A DNA stretch of 64,000 nucleotides from Planctomycetota bacterium (GCA_022574595.1 JACZRS010000007.1:117125-181124), one strand, 5' to 3'. Shown: positions 53,495 through 62,768, counted from the first letter of the stretch. Notes: a model not told the origin generated them from the sequence alone. Numbers and translations: made by a program.

Positions 53495-53604
53495 AGAACC
53501 CCGATGCTGATCCTGAGCACCAGTGGCGATACAGTGTCGTGGTCTACCGGTAGGGACGCGAACCCAGGGGGCGCTCCGATGGCATTCAATCGTTCACAGG
53601 GAAA

Positions 53605-53735
53605 GTCGCCTGTTTCACTACGCTTCCGGCCAGTATCAAGCGATAAGGCACTTGTGTTTCCGGCGGGGGGTTATACACGTGCTCGGAAGGCTCGGCGGTG
53701 GAGTCAGGCGAAAGTCAAATGGGAAATATCGGTTA
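53605..53735 (+). repeat. Dispersed intergenic element, copy B
   Basis: Full-length. 5' part GTCGCCTGTTTCACTACGCT then TCCGG; central stem TTTCCGGC / GCTCGGAAG; 3' part GGAGTCAGGCGAAAGTCAAA then TGGGAAATATCGGTT. It ends 14 bases before the start of the FAD oxidase. Confidence 0.85.
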
Positions 53736-53748
53736 GCGGTGAAGCGAC

Positions 53749-55242
53749 ATGAAAAGACGAGAGTTTATTCAGAGAACTGGCGCCGCTTGGGCAGCACTCA
53801 GTGTCGGACAACACCCAAAGTTGTGGGCAAATCGAGCTTCGAGGGATGTGCTTGTGAATGACATCCATTCTCAACTCAACGCCACACGCGTCCATGAAAT
53901 CGAACGCCCAACTTCGATCAATGCGCTGCAATCGGTCGTGCGTACCTGCAAGCGCGAGGGTCGATCGATTAGTATCGCCGGAAGTCGCCATGCAATGGGT
54001 GGTCAGCAGTTCGGTGAGCAGACTACGCTCATTGACATGAGGGGATTGAACCACATCTTGCAGTACGACGATAACAAGGGTGAGATTGAAGTCGAGGCCG
54101 GTATCGAGTGGCCGGAACTGATCGAGGATCTGCTTCGAGTTCAGGTCGGTCAATCACGGCATTGGGGCATCATTCAGAAACAGACCGGCGCTGATCGGTT
54201 GAGCATCGGTGGGGCGCTCGCTGCAAACATTCACGGTCGAGGGCTGCAGCTAAAACCCATCATCAACGATGTAGTTTCGTTTACACTGGTCGATGGTGAC
54301 GGCAATGTTCGAACATGCAGTCGTCGGGAAAACCGTGAGTTATTCACTCTGGCGATTGGGGGGTACGGACTGTTCGGCATACTCGCAGGAGTGACGCTGC
54401 GTTTGATGCCACGTCAAAAGCTGCAGCGCGTGGTCAGCGTACTCCAGGTTGATGAACTGATGGCATCGTTTGACGAGCGAATCAGAGCAGGATTCCTCTA
54501 TGGTGACTTTCAGTATTCCATCGCGGCAGGTCACGATGAGTACTTACGCCAAGGCGTGTTTTCCTGCTATCGACCGGTCGATGACAGCACACTGATGCCG
54601 AATCGACGGAAGGTCTTGGATGAAAACGATTGGCGCCAACTGTACCACATCTCACATTCTCAGAAGAAACAGGCCGTTGACGATTACACTCGCCACTATT
54701 TATCGACGTCGGGGCAGATCTACTGGTCAGACACACATCAGTTGAGTGCTTACGTTGATGGTTACCACCAGCGCGTGGATGAGCAGCTCGGCGTCAAGGT
54801 TCGCGGCTCGGAGATGATCACGGAAATCTATGTGCCACGCGACGCACTCGTCCAATTCCTAAGCGATGTGCGGAATGATTTTCTGCAGCGTCAGGTGAAC
54901 CTCATTTATGGCACGGTTCGGCTCATCGAAGAGGATGACGAGAGCTTTCTCGCCTGGGCGAAGAAGCCATACGCCTGCGTGATTTTCAATCTTCACGTGG
55001 ACCACGACCAAGCGGGCAAGGAACGGGCCGCCCATCACTTCAGACGACTGATCGATCGCGGCATCCAGCATGGCGGTAGCTACTACCTGACCTATCACCG
55101 ATGGGCGACGCGCTGCCAGCTAGAAACCTGTTATCCTCAATTCGTGGAGTTTCTAAAGTTGAAGAAGAAATACGACCAGGCGGAAAGGTTTCAGAGCGAG
55201 TGGTACCGGCATTACAAAGCGATGTTCGCTTCGAAACTGTGA
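53749..55242 (+). CDS. FAD-linked sugar/alditol oxidase family protein, Tat-exported
   Basis: A Tat signal (MKRREFIQRTGAAWAALSVG) starts the protein. The FAD-binding PCMH domain follows: SIAGSRHAMGGQQFGEQT, IDMRGLNHILQY and SIGGALAANIHGRGLQLKPI. ENRELFTLAIGGYGLFGI is another typical block. The C-terminal substrate domain has YLTYHRWATRCQLETCYPQF. Members include L-gulonolactone, aldonolactone and alditol oxidases, making H2O2 or reducing an acceptor. It is paralogous to the gene at 59435, which is anchored by a TM helix. Repeat copies B and C lie on either side. Confidence 0.9.
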   Translation: MKRREFIQRTGAAWAALSVGQHPKLWANRASRDVLVNDIHSQLNATRVHEIERPTSINALQSVVRTCKREGRSISIAGSRHAMGGQQFGEQTTLIDMRGLNHILQYDDNKGEIEVEAGIEWPELIEDLLRVQVGQSRHWGIIQKQTGADRLSIGGALAANIHGRGLQLKPIINDVVSFTLVDGDGNVRTCSRRENRELFTLAIGGYGLFGILAGVTLRLMPRQKLQRVVSVLQVDELMASFDERIRAGFLYGDFQYSIAAGHDEYLRQGVFSCYRPVDDSTLMPNRRKVLDENDWRQLYHISHSQKKQAVDDYTRHYLSTSGQIYWSDTHQLSAYVDGYHQRVDEQLGVKVRGSEMITEIYVPRDALVQFLSDVRNDFLQRQVNLIYGTVRLIEEDDESFLAWAKKPYACVIFNLHVDHDQAGKERAAHHFRRLIDRGIQHGGSYYLTYHRWATRCQLETCYPQFVEFLKLKKKYDQAERFQSEWYRHYKAMFASKL

Positions 55243-55344
55243 TCAGACCCGGCGCCTTCGTACTATCGCGATACTCATTGGTAAGAACGCGGTGAGGCGG
55301 ACACGGCTGTCGTGGTGTCGCTTCGACGGCGAAGAATAGGGACC

Positions 55345-55492
55345 GAAGTCTTTTTCTAGGGCGGCCTGTCACCGTCGATTGCGGTCTGAAATTAGCGACT
55401 GGAACTTGGGTTTTCGGGGGGGCGCGTTATACTCGTCCTCGGAAAGCTCGGCGGTGGAGTCGGGCAGGGTTTGAATGATGTAAAGGCGGTTG
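55345..55492 (+). repeat. Dispersed intergenic element, copy C
   Basis: GAAGTCTTTTTCTAGGGCGG precedes the core CCTGTCACCGTCGATTGC. Internal pairs: GCGACT / AGTCG and TTTTCGGGG / CCTCGGAAA. The 3' end is diverged (GGGTTTGAATGATGTAAAGG then CGGTTG) and stops just before ATG 55498. Confidence 0.85.
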
Positions 55493-55497
55493 TGCGT

Positions 55498-55983
55498 ATG
55501 AGAACTTCTGGATTCCTGGTGTTCATTGTCGCCGCGTTTGCGGTGTCGGGCTGTCGATCGGTGCGGTACGACGGCTCGGGCGGCGACGGGGTGTCGGCGC
55601 GCGGCGCCACGGCTTTGCTCGAGCGTGAGCAGGCGTGGACCGATGCGGCGCGCCATCACGAATACGATGCGCTGGAGCAGATCCTGGCTGCGGAGTTTCG
55701 CCTGACGTTCGTCTTTTTGATGGATCGGCCGGGCAAGCCTGAGGTCACGCGCGAGCAGTGGTTGGAGAATATGGAGCACATGACCTTCGGATTGGTGGAG
55801 ATGCATGATCAGCGGGTGGTGATGCACGGCGAGAATGTGGCGACGGTCCGGATGCGGATGACCCTGCACGACTGGATGATGTTCGATAATCAGCTGCCGC
55901 CGGACTATGACGTGACGGACGTCTGGGTCTTTCGCGACGACCGTTGGCAGGTGATCAACCGAATCAGTGAACCGATTGAGTGA
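55498..55983 (+). CDS. DUF4440/SnoaL-like small lipoprotein
   Basis: From ATG 55498 the product is about 161 residues and starts MRTSGFLVFIVAAFAVSGCR, a lipoprotein signal with lipobox VSGC. The mature domain has the DUF4440/NTF2-like pattern: ALLEREQAWTDAARHHEYDA, LEQILAAEFRLTFV and TVRMRMTLHDWM, ending VFRDDRWQVINRI. This cone-shaped fold binds or converts small molecules in various families. The gene's upstream region is repeat copy C. I see no operon partner. Confidence 0.82.
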   Translation: MRTSGFLVFIVAAFAVSGCRSVRYDGSGGDGVSARGATALLEREQAWTDAARHHEYDALEQILAAEFRLTFVFLMDRPGKPEVTREQWLENMEHMTFGLVEMHDQRVVMHGENVATVRMRMTLHDWMMFDNQLPPDYDVTDVWVFRDDRWQVINRISEPIE

Positions 55984-56044
55984 GGGGAGGAAAAAGCGTC
56001 GTGAGTCATTTCTGTAGCGCGATGTCGGAGCAGCAACGGCGACG

Positions 56045-56190
56045 GGAGTCTTTTTCGGGACCAAGCCTGTCACCGTCGATTTCGCTCAGAAGCAAGCGAC
56101 TGCAACTTGGGTTTCCGAGGGGGGCGTACCGTTCGTGCTCGGAAGGCTCGGCTGTACAGCTGCGCGAAGTTCAAATGGGAAATGCGGCTG
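56045..56190 (+). repeat. Dispersed intergenic element, copy D
   Basis: AGTCTTTTTCGGGACCAAGC is shared with copy C. The core is CCTGTCACCGTCGATTTCGC; the central stem GTTTCCGAG / CTCGGAAGG is the strongest in the family; the 3' end is GAAGTTCAAATGGGAAATGC. It lies between the DUF4440 gene and the convergent EEP gene. Confidence 0.85.
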
Positions 56191-56310
56191 GCGGGCTACA
56201 AAGATGCTAATCCCGGCGTGCCGGAACCAAATGATTGAGCCTCGATCGGCATAACGCCCGTGAAAAAAAAGAGAACAGGAGTTTTGTAAGGCTTCCTGCG
56301 ATATGGGGGA

Positions 56311-57204
56311 CTACTCGAATACCGCCAGCACCGGAATGTGGTCGCTGAGTGCGAACGACTTCGGGTCTTGGGGGTTCGTGCGGAAGTCGCCCTCAAACAG
56401 TACGCTACACTCGGTGAGGCGATCGGCGAGCGGGCCATGGGCCCAAACGTAGTCGATCTTCTTACGTGGTTCGGTGCTGGGAATGCTGAAACCATCGCCG
56501 GTGCCTTTCGCTGCAAACGCATCACGCAGACCCGCCTCAACCCACCGCTGATACTCGGGCCCGTCTGGAGTGTGGTTCAGATCGCCCTGCAGGATTATAG
56601 ATCGATTCGACGTAAGGTCGGCGTCCATCGCAGCAAGCATTTGTGTGACCTCCTTCTCGCGAATATCGGGTTGGCCAGGATGCATGTGTACGCTGTAGAC
56701 AACGAGATCGTCATCATCGGTTTTCAATACTGCTCGACCCCAATGTCGCGTAAACAACCCCTTGACGTCATCGGGGTCGGTTCCGGGAGCGAGAGGTTTG
56801 TTGGTTGATTCTGTGATTTCAAACCGGGAGATCACAGCCCCCGGAAAACCGCCACGGAAATAAGTGTGGTTCATCCCCATGCGATTTGCGATATCAGCGA
56901 CAACCGACTTTGCGGGAGATTCCTGGAAGGTGACAATATCCGGCTCGTAGAGCGCGAGTTCCAGCGCAATTCGGGCGGGAATCTGCTTGCGTGCTTTGCT
57001 TAGAATCGCCCGGTTGTCATCAGTCAACTTAAACCCGCGACAGGCGAGGATGTTGTAGGTAATGGTGCGCAGCGCGGTTGTGCTTAGCCTCGGCACGATC
57101 GCAGACGCAATCGGCATTGGGCGCAGGGTCGATGCCAGCGCCGTTCCGCCGGTCGCTACGAGAAACTGTCGTCGGTCAATATGACTGGGGTTGCTTAAGC
57201 TCAT
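56311..57204 (-). CDS. Endonuclease/exonuclease/phosphatase family protein, Tat-exported
   Basis: The signal is DRRQFLVATGGTALASTL. The EEP catalytic fold is complete: RTITYNILACRGF at the start, DIVTFQES with the metal-binding Glu, VVYSVHMHPGQPD, IILQGDLNHTPDGPEYQ, KIDYVWAHGPL and SDHIPVLAVF at the end. This metal-dependent fold hydrolyses phosphodiesters such as nucleic acids, phospholipids or phosphoinositides. Export suggests an extracellular substrate. It is the only minus-strand gene between repeat copies D and E. Confidence 0.9.
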   Translation of the reverse strand: MSLSNPSHIDRRQFLVATGGTALASTLRPMPIASAIVPRLSTTALRTITYNILACRGFKLTDDNRAILSKARKQIPARIALELALYEPDIVTFQESPAKSVVADIANRMGMNHTYFRGGFPGAVISRFEITESTNKPLAPGTDPDDVKGLFTRHWGRAVLKTDDDDLVVYSVHMHPGQPDIREKEVTQMLAAMDADLTSNRSIILQGDLNHTPDGPEYQRWVEAGLRDAFAAKGTGDGFSIPSTEPRKKIDYVWAHGPLADRLTECSVLFEGDFRTNPQDPKSFALSDHIPVLAVFE

Positions 57205-57441
57205 TGGCGGATCCGATCAATTGGTGGTTTTATCATTCGGTATAGTGAGAACATAAGGAGTTTGGTGACGCCAAGCAAGATTTAGCAGTGGTTCATCACG
57301 CCTGACACGTAACTTTAGAACTGGCCGAGCTTGCCGCGCTGCCGCCTTTGGCAGCAGTGTTCTAAAGACAAAGGGGATGATCTATCGTCCTGCCGCGTAT
57401 AACCAATGACATTTGGCTAGACACACCCAGGAGGTCTCCTC

Positions 57442-59244
57442 GTGAAATACATCTCTCTCATCTGCGCTTTGGGCATCATCCCAGCCGCAGTCGCATCCAA
57501 CGAACACGGACCGTGCGATTTGTTGCTATACAACGGCACCATTCTGACTTTTGACGACAAAGGCACCACTGCGTCAGCGATAGAGATCACTGGGAACATC
57601 ATAACCGCCATGTGGCTTGAGGATCCAGCCAAGAGCAACTGCACACAATCCATCGACCTGGCAGGACGCACAGTGATACCGGGGCTTATCGACAACCACG
57701 TCCACTGGCTCGCCCGGGCTTACCGGCCGGGTCACAACGTGGCCGAGATGGATAACGCGTTCTCATGGCAGGAGGCGGTGGAAATTCTGCTCAGGAAGAT
57801 GAGCGAAGTGCCGGAGGTCGCCAAGGGCCAGAACGCGACAGCCGACAACTTCATTACGGCAATCGGCGGCATCACACCGACACAGTTCATCGAAGGTGTC
57901 CTGCCTGACCTCGCGACGCTCGACGGCATCGACCGTCCTGTGTTCCTCTCTCCCGGCTTCAACGGACCAAGTCAGACGAATACTGAGGGCATCGCGTATT
58001 TTCAGGCGCATGGTGTGACCGTCGCAGCCAATGGTTCGATTACTACCGGCAACACGACTGCGGCCCGCAACGCGCTCTCCTCGGAGCACAACTTCGATGA
58101 CCAGGTGCGCGGCACGCTCGATCTCATGGCATGGTCGGCAAGCGTCGGGCTTACCACGGTTATGAACTTCAGTGACAACTCGAGCGCAGCAGAGACGCTG
58201 TTCGACGACGGTACGGCGTTTACGAGACTACGTCACAACCTCGGCTCGCAAAGCCTGGCGCAAGTGCCGAACATAATCCAGCAACTTCTCGAATCAAATG
58301 GCAACGACATGTTCCGGCTCGTTCTCCTTGGCGAGTTTGTAGTGGGCGGACAAGGCGTGCCGTCCGACTACGACGACGCTGCGCTTCTTATGGCGGAGGC
58401 GGGTGTGAGCCATCACCAGCACGCGATCCCCAACGGTGACGCCAGTGGTTTCCTCGACGTGTGGGAGGCGGTGAACCATTCCTTCCCAGTCACTGACTTG
58501 CGCTGGCAGCTTGCCCACGTATTCAACATGAGTGCCAACACCATGAACCGCCTCGACGCTCTTGGTGGCGGCTTTGCGATGCAGACGCAGAACTACGCAG
58601 GTACGCTGCTCTTTACAGATGACGGTCCGCCATTTAGAAGTGTCTACGATCACGCGGCTCTTCGGGCGAGCACCGGCACAGATGGCGGCAACCTCGTCAC
58701 GATCAACCCCTGGCTCGCGATCTACTTCATGACTACCGGCCTGAACGACGCAGGAGCTATGCGCATACCGCCCGGCGAGACGATCACAGTCACCGAGGCG
58801 ATCGAGTTGTACACGTCGGCCGCATCATGGTTCTCGTTCGACGAGGCAAAACTCGGCTCGCTCGAAGTTGGCAAGCTAGCGGATCTTGCTGTGCTGTCAG
58901 AGGATGTGCTCGCACTCGAGACGCAAGGCAATTATGCGGAATTGCGCAACGTCACATCGCTGCTAACGATCGTCGACGGAGACATTGTGTATTCTGATGG
59001 AACACTGGTTAAGTGCGCCGACTCGGACGAGTACGGCGTGTGGTATCGACAAGCCGGCGACAGTATATGCGTTTTCAGCAATTGCGAGACTGACCTCGAT
59101 GGTGACGGCAGTGTCGGGACTTCTGATCTGCTTGAACTATTTGCTCAATGGGGTACAGCAGGATCAGCCGATTTCGACGGCAGCGGCATAGTAAACACCA
59201 CGGATCTACTAATTTTGTTCGCCAATTGGGGATCATGTGGGTAG
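57442..59244 (+). CDS. Amidohydrolase (YtcJ/Amidohydro_3-like) with dockerin-like tail
   Basis: The start is GTG at 57442 with AGGAGG seven bases upstream. A signal peptide (KYISLICALGIIPAAVASNE) precedes the enzyme. The metal-binding pattern VIPGLIDNHVHW and later HQHAIPNGDASGFLDVWEAV and LAHVFNMSANTMNRLDALGG fit the YtcJ-type amidohydrolases. The C-terminal KLGSLEVGKLADLAVLSEDV is the usual closing block. Beyond it lies a tail CETDLDGDGSVGTSDLLELF followed by a second loop, DFDGSGIVNTTDLLILF. The same tail is on proteins at 23-28 kb. Substrate is unknown. Confidence 0.9.
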   Translation: MKYISLICALGIIPAAVASNEHGPCDLLLYNGTILTFDDKGTTASAIEITGNIITAMWLEDPAKSNCTQSIDLAGRTVIPGLIDNHVHWLARAYRPGHNVAEMDNAFSWQEAVEILLRKMSEVPEVAKGQNATADNFITAIGGITPTQFIEGVLPDLATLDGIDRPVFLSPGFNGPSQTNTEGIAYFQAHGVTVAANGSITTGNTTAARNALSSEHNFDDQVRGTLDLMAWSASVGLTTVMNFSDNSSAAETLFDDGTAFTRLRHNLGSQSLAQVPNIIQQLLESNGNDMFRLVLLGEFVVGGQGVPSDYDDAALLMAEAGVSHHQHAIPNGDASGFLDVWEAVNHSFPVTDLRWQLAHVFNMSANTMNRLDALGGGFAMQTQNYAGTLLFTDDGPPFRSVYDHAALRASTGTDGGNLVTINPWLAIYFMTTGLNDAGAMRIPPGETITVTEAIELYTSAASWFSFDEAKLGSLEVGKLADLAVLSEDVLALETQGNYAELRNVTSLLTIVDGDIVYSDGTLVKCADSDEYGVWYRQAGDSICVFSNCETDLDGDGSVGTSDLLELFAQWGTAGSADFDGSGIVNTTDLLILFANWGSCG

Positions 59245-59307
59245 AGGCAAGCGTTAGGCACTAGGCTCTTTGCTGGGATAAAAAAGGGGAATGGAGGTTG
59301 CGCGTTA

Positions 59308-59428
59308 TCCCTGGAACTGTAGATTCCGGTCAGAAGCAAACGACTGGAACTTCGCTTTCCCGGGGAGTATGTACAGGTTTATGTATTGCTCGGCTGAGGA
59401 GTCGGGTTGGGTGCATCATGTTGATCGG
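59308..59428 (+). repeat. Dispersed intergenic element, copy E
   Basis: Start CCCTGGAACTGTAGATTCCG then GTCAGAAGCAAACGACTGGA; CGACT pairs with AGTCG near the 3' end. The central stem is diverged. It stops seven bases before the stop codon of the minus-strand gene at 59435. Confidence 0.75.
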
Positions 59429-59434
59429 TGGCGG

Positions 59435-60979
59435 TCACGGTCCATCATTACGCTTCTGGGAGTTTGGTTGGACTGCTTCTGCTGCTTCGCCCGGCTTGCC
59501 GTACTTGATGTAGAACTGATTCTGAAACAACTCATGGGGATCGTACTTTCGTTTTTGATCGAAGAATTCTCGGGCCTGAGGGTAGGCTCGGTGAAATTGT
59601 TCGTTCGTCGCATGCAGGCGGTATGGAAGGTAATATCGTCCTTCGTGCTCAATTGCAGCATCAATCAGATCCCGTGTGACAGCTTGCATCCGTATCTCGC
59701 CTTCATTGGTTTTGTCCTGTACGAATAGCATTACAAAAGCAATCATGGGCTGATCCGCATAGCGCAGGAATGTATCCTTGTCTTCATTCACGACGCGGAC
59801 TGTGACGTTGAGCAGATTTGCTTCGTGTTGTGGGATGATTCTGCGCATGGCTTGGACAAATCCCGCAAGGTTTCTACGGGGGACAAAATACTCATGCAGG
59901 ATGTCCGTCGAATCAGCGGAGCGGTTTTGGAACACCTCGACACTTTCGTTCAAGAGTTGGTTGCGCGAGAATATCTTTCCACGAAGTAACGGTTGTAACT
60001 TGGTTTCCACGCTCCAACGAAGTTCCTTACCATAGTCGCTTTCAGCCGAGCCTCGAAAAACTGCCCGTTTAAGTTCGGCCGTTCCCGGCTCGGCAAGCGC
60101 TGGTATCTCGCCGCCTGGATCGCTAAAGAACGCGTTGATGATGGCTTCATTCAAAAAGGTGTCGGGGACGATGTTCATCCGAGCGTAAACCAGTTGCAAT
60201 CCCGTCTTGTTCATGATCTTGTCAAAAGTAGCTAGCGCCTCGTTGACCGGAACCATATGTTGTTCCAACCTATACCGTTCGTTGGCCATCACGCGAAGCT
60301 CGACATCGAGGATAATCCCAAATAGCCCGTAGCCGCCCAACACAAGCGAGAATAGCTCGCGGTTCTCCGTGCGGCTGCAGCGCACGATCGTCCCGTCGGC
60401 CTGCATCAGCCGAAACGATTCGACGGTGGAAGCGATAGGTGGGCGGTTGTATTGCCAACCGTGACAGTTGACGCTGATCGAGCCTCCAACAGAGAACGAG
60501 TTGTTCGACTGCATTACTATTACGGACCAACCTAGTGGGTCGAGGTAGGCGATGACATCCTCCCAAACGGCCCCAGCCTGCACCTTCAGGAGTTTGCTGC
60601 TCTCGTCCAACTCCATCTGATTCCACGACAACATATCAAGGACTATCCCACCAGGATATATGGTGTGCCCGCCCATACTGTGTCGGGCTCCGGCGATTGA
60701 CACACTTCGCCCTTCGGCTCTGGCATTCGCCAATAGTTGGGCGATCTGCCCTTCCGGATCATCACTATCAACCGGTACACGCCAAACCTCGGCAACTTGG
60801 GTAAGATTCAATCGGCTGGCGTCGTCAATATAACCTGGCGGCAGGTCCTCTAGCTCATTGACATCCCGGGAAGCCGTGCTAAAAAGGTGAATCAACGGTC
60901 TTGCCAACACACCGGCCAACACCACCAGACCACCCACAAGAATGATCAGAATGTATCGTTTGCGTTTCTTAGCACTCAC
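59435..60979 (-). CDS. FAD-linked oxidase family protein with N-terminal membrane anchor
   Basis: The start appears to be GTG at 60979 (VSAKKRKRYILIILVGGLVV), a basic N-terminus followed by one membrane helix, so it is anchored with the enzyme outside. The FAD-binding region has RSVSIAGARHSMGGHTIYPG, MLSWNQMELDESSKL and SVGGSISVNCHGWQYNRPPI; ENRELFSLVLGGYGLFGIIL matches the gene at 53749. The C-terminal part has YYLPYRLHATNEQFHRAYPQ. It is a second oxidase of this type in the GC-rich region; the paralogues differ in their export signal. Substrate unknown. Confidence 0.9.
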   Translation of the reverse strand: MSAKKRKRYILIILVGGLVVLAGVLARPLIHLFSTASRDVNELEDLPPGYIDDASRLNLTQVAEVWRVPVDSDDPEGQIAQLLANARAEGRSVSIAGARHSMGGHTIYPGGIVLDMLSWNQMELDESSKLLKVQAGAVWEDVIAYLDPLGWSVIVMQSNNSFSVGGSISVNCHGWQYNRPPIASTVESFRLMQADGTIVRCSRTENRELFSLVLGGYGLFGIILDVELRVMANERYRLEQHMVPVNEALATFDKIMNKTGLQLVYARMNIVPDTFLNEAIINAFFSDPGGEIPALAEPGTAELKRAVFRGSAESDYGKELRWSVETKLQPLLRGKIFSRNQLLNESVEVFQNRSADSTDILHEYFVPRRNLAGFVQAMRRIIPQHEANLLNVTVRVVNEDKDTFLRYADQPMIAFVMLFVQDKTNEGEIRMQAVTRDLIDAAIEHEGRYYLPYRLHATNEQFHRAYPQAREFFDQKRKYDPHELFQNQFYIKYGKPGEAAEAVQPNSQKRNDGP

Positions 60980-61223
60980 TGGCTAACCGCCCTGAAAGTT
61001 AGAATTCATGGATGCGATATTACCACCGAAGAATGATAAGCGTGATCTGCATAAAGAGCTGAACTTTGATTTCCTGTCGGTCTAACGCACCTCTGGATCG
61101 CCTTTAAGTGGCATGCTAAGTACTATAACTAATGACGATGGTCGGCGACGTCAATCTGTTTCTACTACTACCCAAGTTGCCCGACAGAGCCTCCAGGTCG
61201 CCGTCTTGGGCAGAACCGGGTCG

Positions 61224-61355
61224 GTCTCCCCTGGAACCGTCGATTCCGGTTAGTAGTAAGCAACGGGATCTTGTGTTTACGGGGGAAAGCGTTACACTCG
61301 GCCTAGGAAAGCTCAGCGGTAGAGCTGGGTGAAGGTCAAATGGGAAGCGTCGGTT
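61224..61355 (+). repeat. Dispersed intergenic element, copy F
   Basis: 13-base arms AACCGTCGATTCC (61235-61247) and GGAAGCGTCGGTT (61343-61355) pair at 11 positions. The gap between 60980 and 61376 holds no gene besides this element. Its 3' end was read as an N-terminal extension of the rhomboid frame (VKWEAS). Confidence 0.85.
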
Positions 61356-61376
61356 GATTTCCGCGTTGACTCGGTT

Positions 61377-62768
61377 ATGGAGGATCAGTTGGAGAAGATT
61401 TGCGTCATTTGTCATGAGGACTGCTCTGGAAGGCCGCGCAAGAAGGATAGCCGTGGCAGGTACTTCTGCACTGCCTGCTACGAGAAGGCGCTCCGTGCAC
61501 AACGCGAGAAAAGCCCGGAGTTACACCGGCAACCTGCGCCTGCCGCTGAAGAGCACGTTCCGGCGCTGGGCATGATCGATCCAGACATGATGATAGAGCT
61601 TGCGGCTGAAGAGACTGAACCAGCGCCTATTCCGGCCGCCCCAATGGGAACCTACAACTGCCCCGGTTGCGACCAGCCCTTGCCGTCCGGCACGAAGATC
61701 TGCGTCAACTGTGGGATCAACATAGATTCGGGCCGTTCGATCGTGACAAGTCGGCGGCTCGATGAAGACCGAGTTTACACCAACGCTGAGCAGATTTTGA
61801 GATGGCTGAGTTGGATTATGCCCTTTGGGTTCTCGCCGCTTGCCTCTGAAGCTTTGGGGCTGCGTCGTCCCTTCACGACATGGGCGATAGTTGCTCTGAC
61901 GATTTTAGTTTCGTTCTGGTTCTGGTTCTCCAGCAGCACACAGATGGGTACACGCAAAGATCTGATGCTCTGGTCGGGTGATGCGCCGTTGACGGCTGAA
62001 GTTATCGAAATGAACTACGATTGGACCGATTGGGGTGACGCCAATGCGCTTGATGCTGCGATCATGCAGGCAACAAAAGATGCTGAGGCATCGAACTCCA
62101 GCTACATCAATATGGATAAAATTGTTGTCGAGGCTCACAGTACGCTAACGCTCCGGCAGCAGTTCGTCGGCCGCTTCCATTCGTATCAACTTCTGACGCA
62201 CGCCCTTTTGCACGGGGATATCTTCCATCTGGCGGGGAACCTGCTATTCCTGTTGATCCTTGGTGCGCGGGTGAATTGCCTCATAGGCAACATTGCCACG
62301 ATTATTGTCTATCCCGTATTGGCAGTAGCCGCTGCATGGATTCAGATGATCACCAGCTCCGATACTGAGCCTATGGCGATGCTCGGCGCTTCCGGAGCCA
62401 TCATGGGGATGGCCGGAATGTACCTGGTACTGTTCCCGGTGAACCGCTTGCACATGAGCGCCTGGTTCCGCTGGTGGTTCTACTTTCGCATAAAGTTTTG
62501 GGCAATGCCCGGAGTCTGGGCGGTGCTGGCGTTTATAGCTTTCGATGTGATGTACATCCTGATCGGCATGGAGACTGGGACCGCGCACTGGGCGCACGTT
62601 GGCGGTTTCCTGGTTGGTGTTGCGATAGCGCTTGGCCTGTTGATGGGGCGCGTACTCGATGCCGGCGGCGGAGATCTGCTCTCAGTCGTACTAGGCCGTC
62701 AAGCATGGAAGCTCATAGGCAGACCCGGCACAAGCGACCGCGTCGGCCTTCGTCTACCCGGTGTGTAA
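61377..62768 (+). CDS. Rhomboid intramembrane protease with two N-terminal zinc ribbons
   Basis: I start at ATG 61377 because the 16 codons upstream come from repeat copy F. The N-terminus has a CxxC zinc finger (ICVICHEDCSG, FCTACYE) and a second ribbon (CPGCDQPLPSGTKICVNCG). The six-helix rhomboid core follows, with HALLHGDIFHLAGNLLFLLI, the catalytic Ser in MLGASGAIMGMAGMY (about residue 339) and the catalytic His in TAHWAHVGGFLVG. It should cleave membrane proteins within the bilayer. Zinc modules might select substrates. Fused rhomboids of this kind are known; the exact role is unknown. Confidence 0.92.
   Translation: MEDQLEKICVICHEDCSGRPRKKDSRGRYFCTACYEKALRAQREKSPELHRQPAPAAEEHVPALGMIDPDMMIELAAEETEPAPIPAAPMGTYNCPGCDQPLPSGTKICVNCGINIDSGRSIVTSRRLDEDRVYTNAEQILRWLSWIMPFGFSPLASEALGLRRPFTTWAIVALTILVSFWFWFSSSTQMGTRKDLMLWSGDAPLTAEVIEMNYDWTDWGDANALDAAIMQATKDAEASNSSYINMDKIVVEAHSTLTLRQQFVGRFHSYQLLTHALLHGDIFHLAGNLLFLLILGARVNCLIGNIATIIVYPVLAVAAAWIQMITSSDTEPMAMLGASGAIMGMAGMYLVLFPVNRLHMSAWFRWWFYFRIKFWAMPGVWAVLAFIAFDVMYILIGMETGTAHWAHVGGFLVGVAIALGLLMGRVLDAGGGDLLSVVLGRQAWKLIGRPGTSDRVGLRLPGV

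Noticed and set aside
52963..53553. 196-codon frame overlapping the six-TM protein
   Set aside because: Different frame with no hydrophobic pattern or domain; the other frame has AGGAGG and clear membrane helices.
53504..53752. Short frame running through repeat copy B into the FAD oxidase start
   Set aside because: Its sequence is the translated repeat (KVKWEIS) and it has no independent support.
53605..61355. CRISPR array
   Set aside because: Copies are over 100 bases long and separated by whole genes; there are no short regular spacers and no cas genes.
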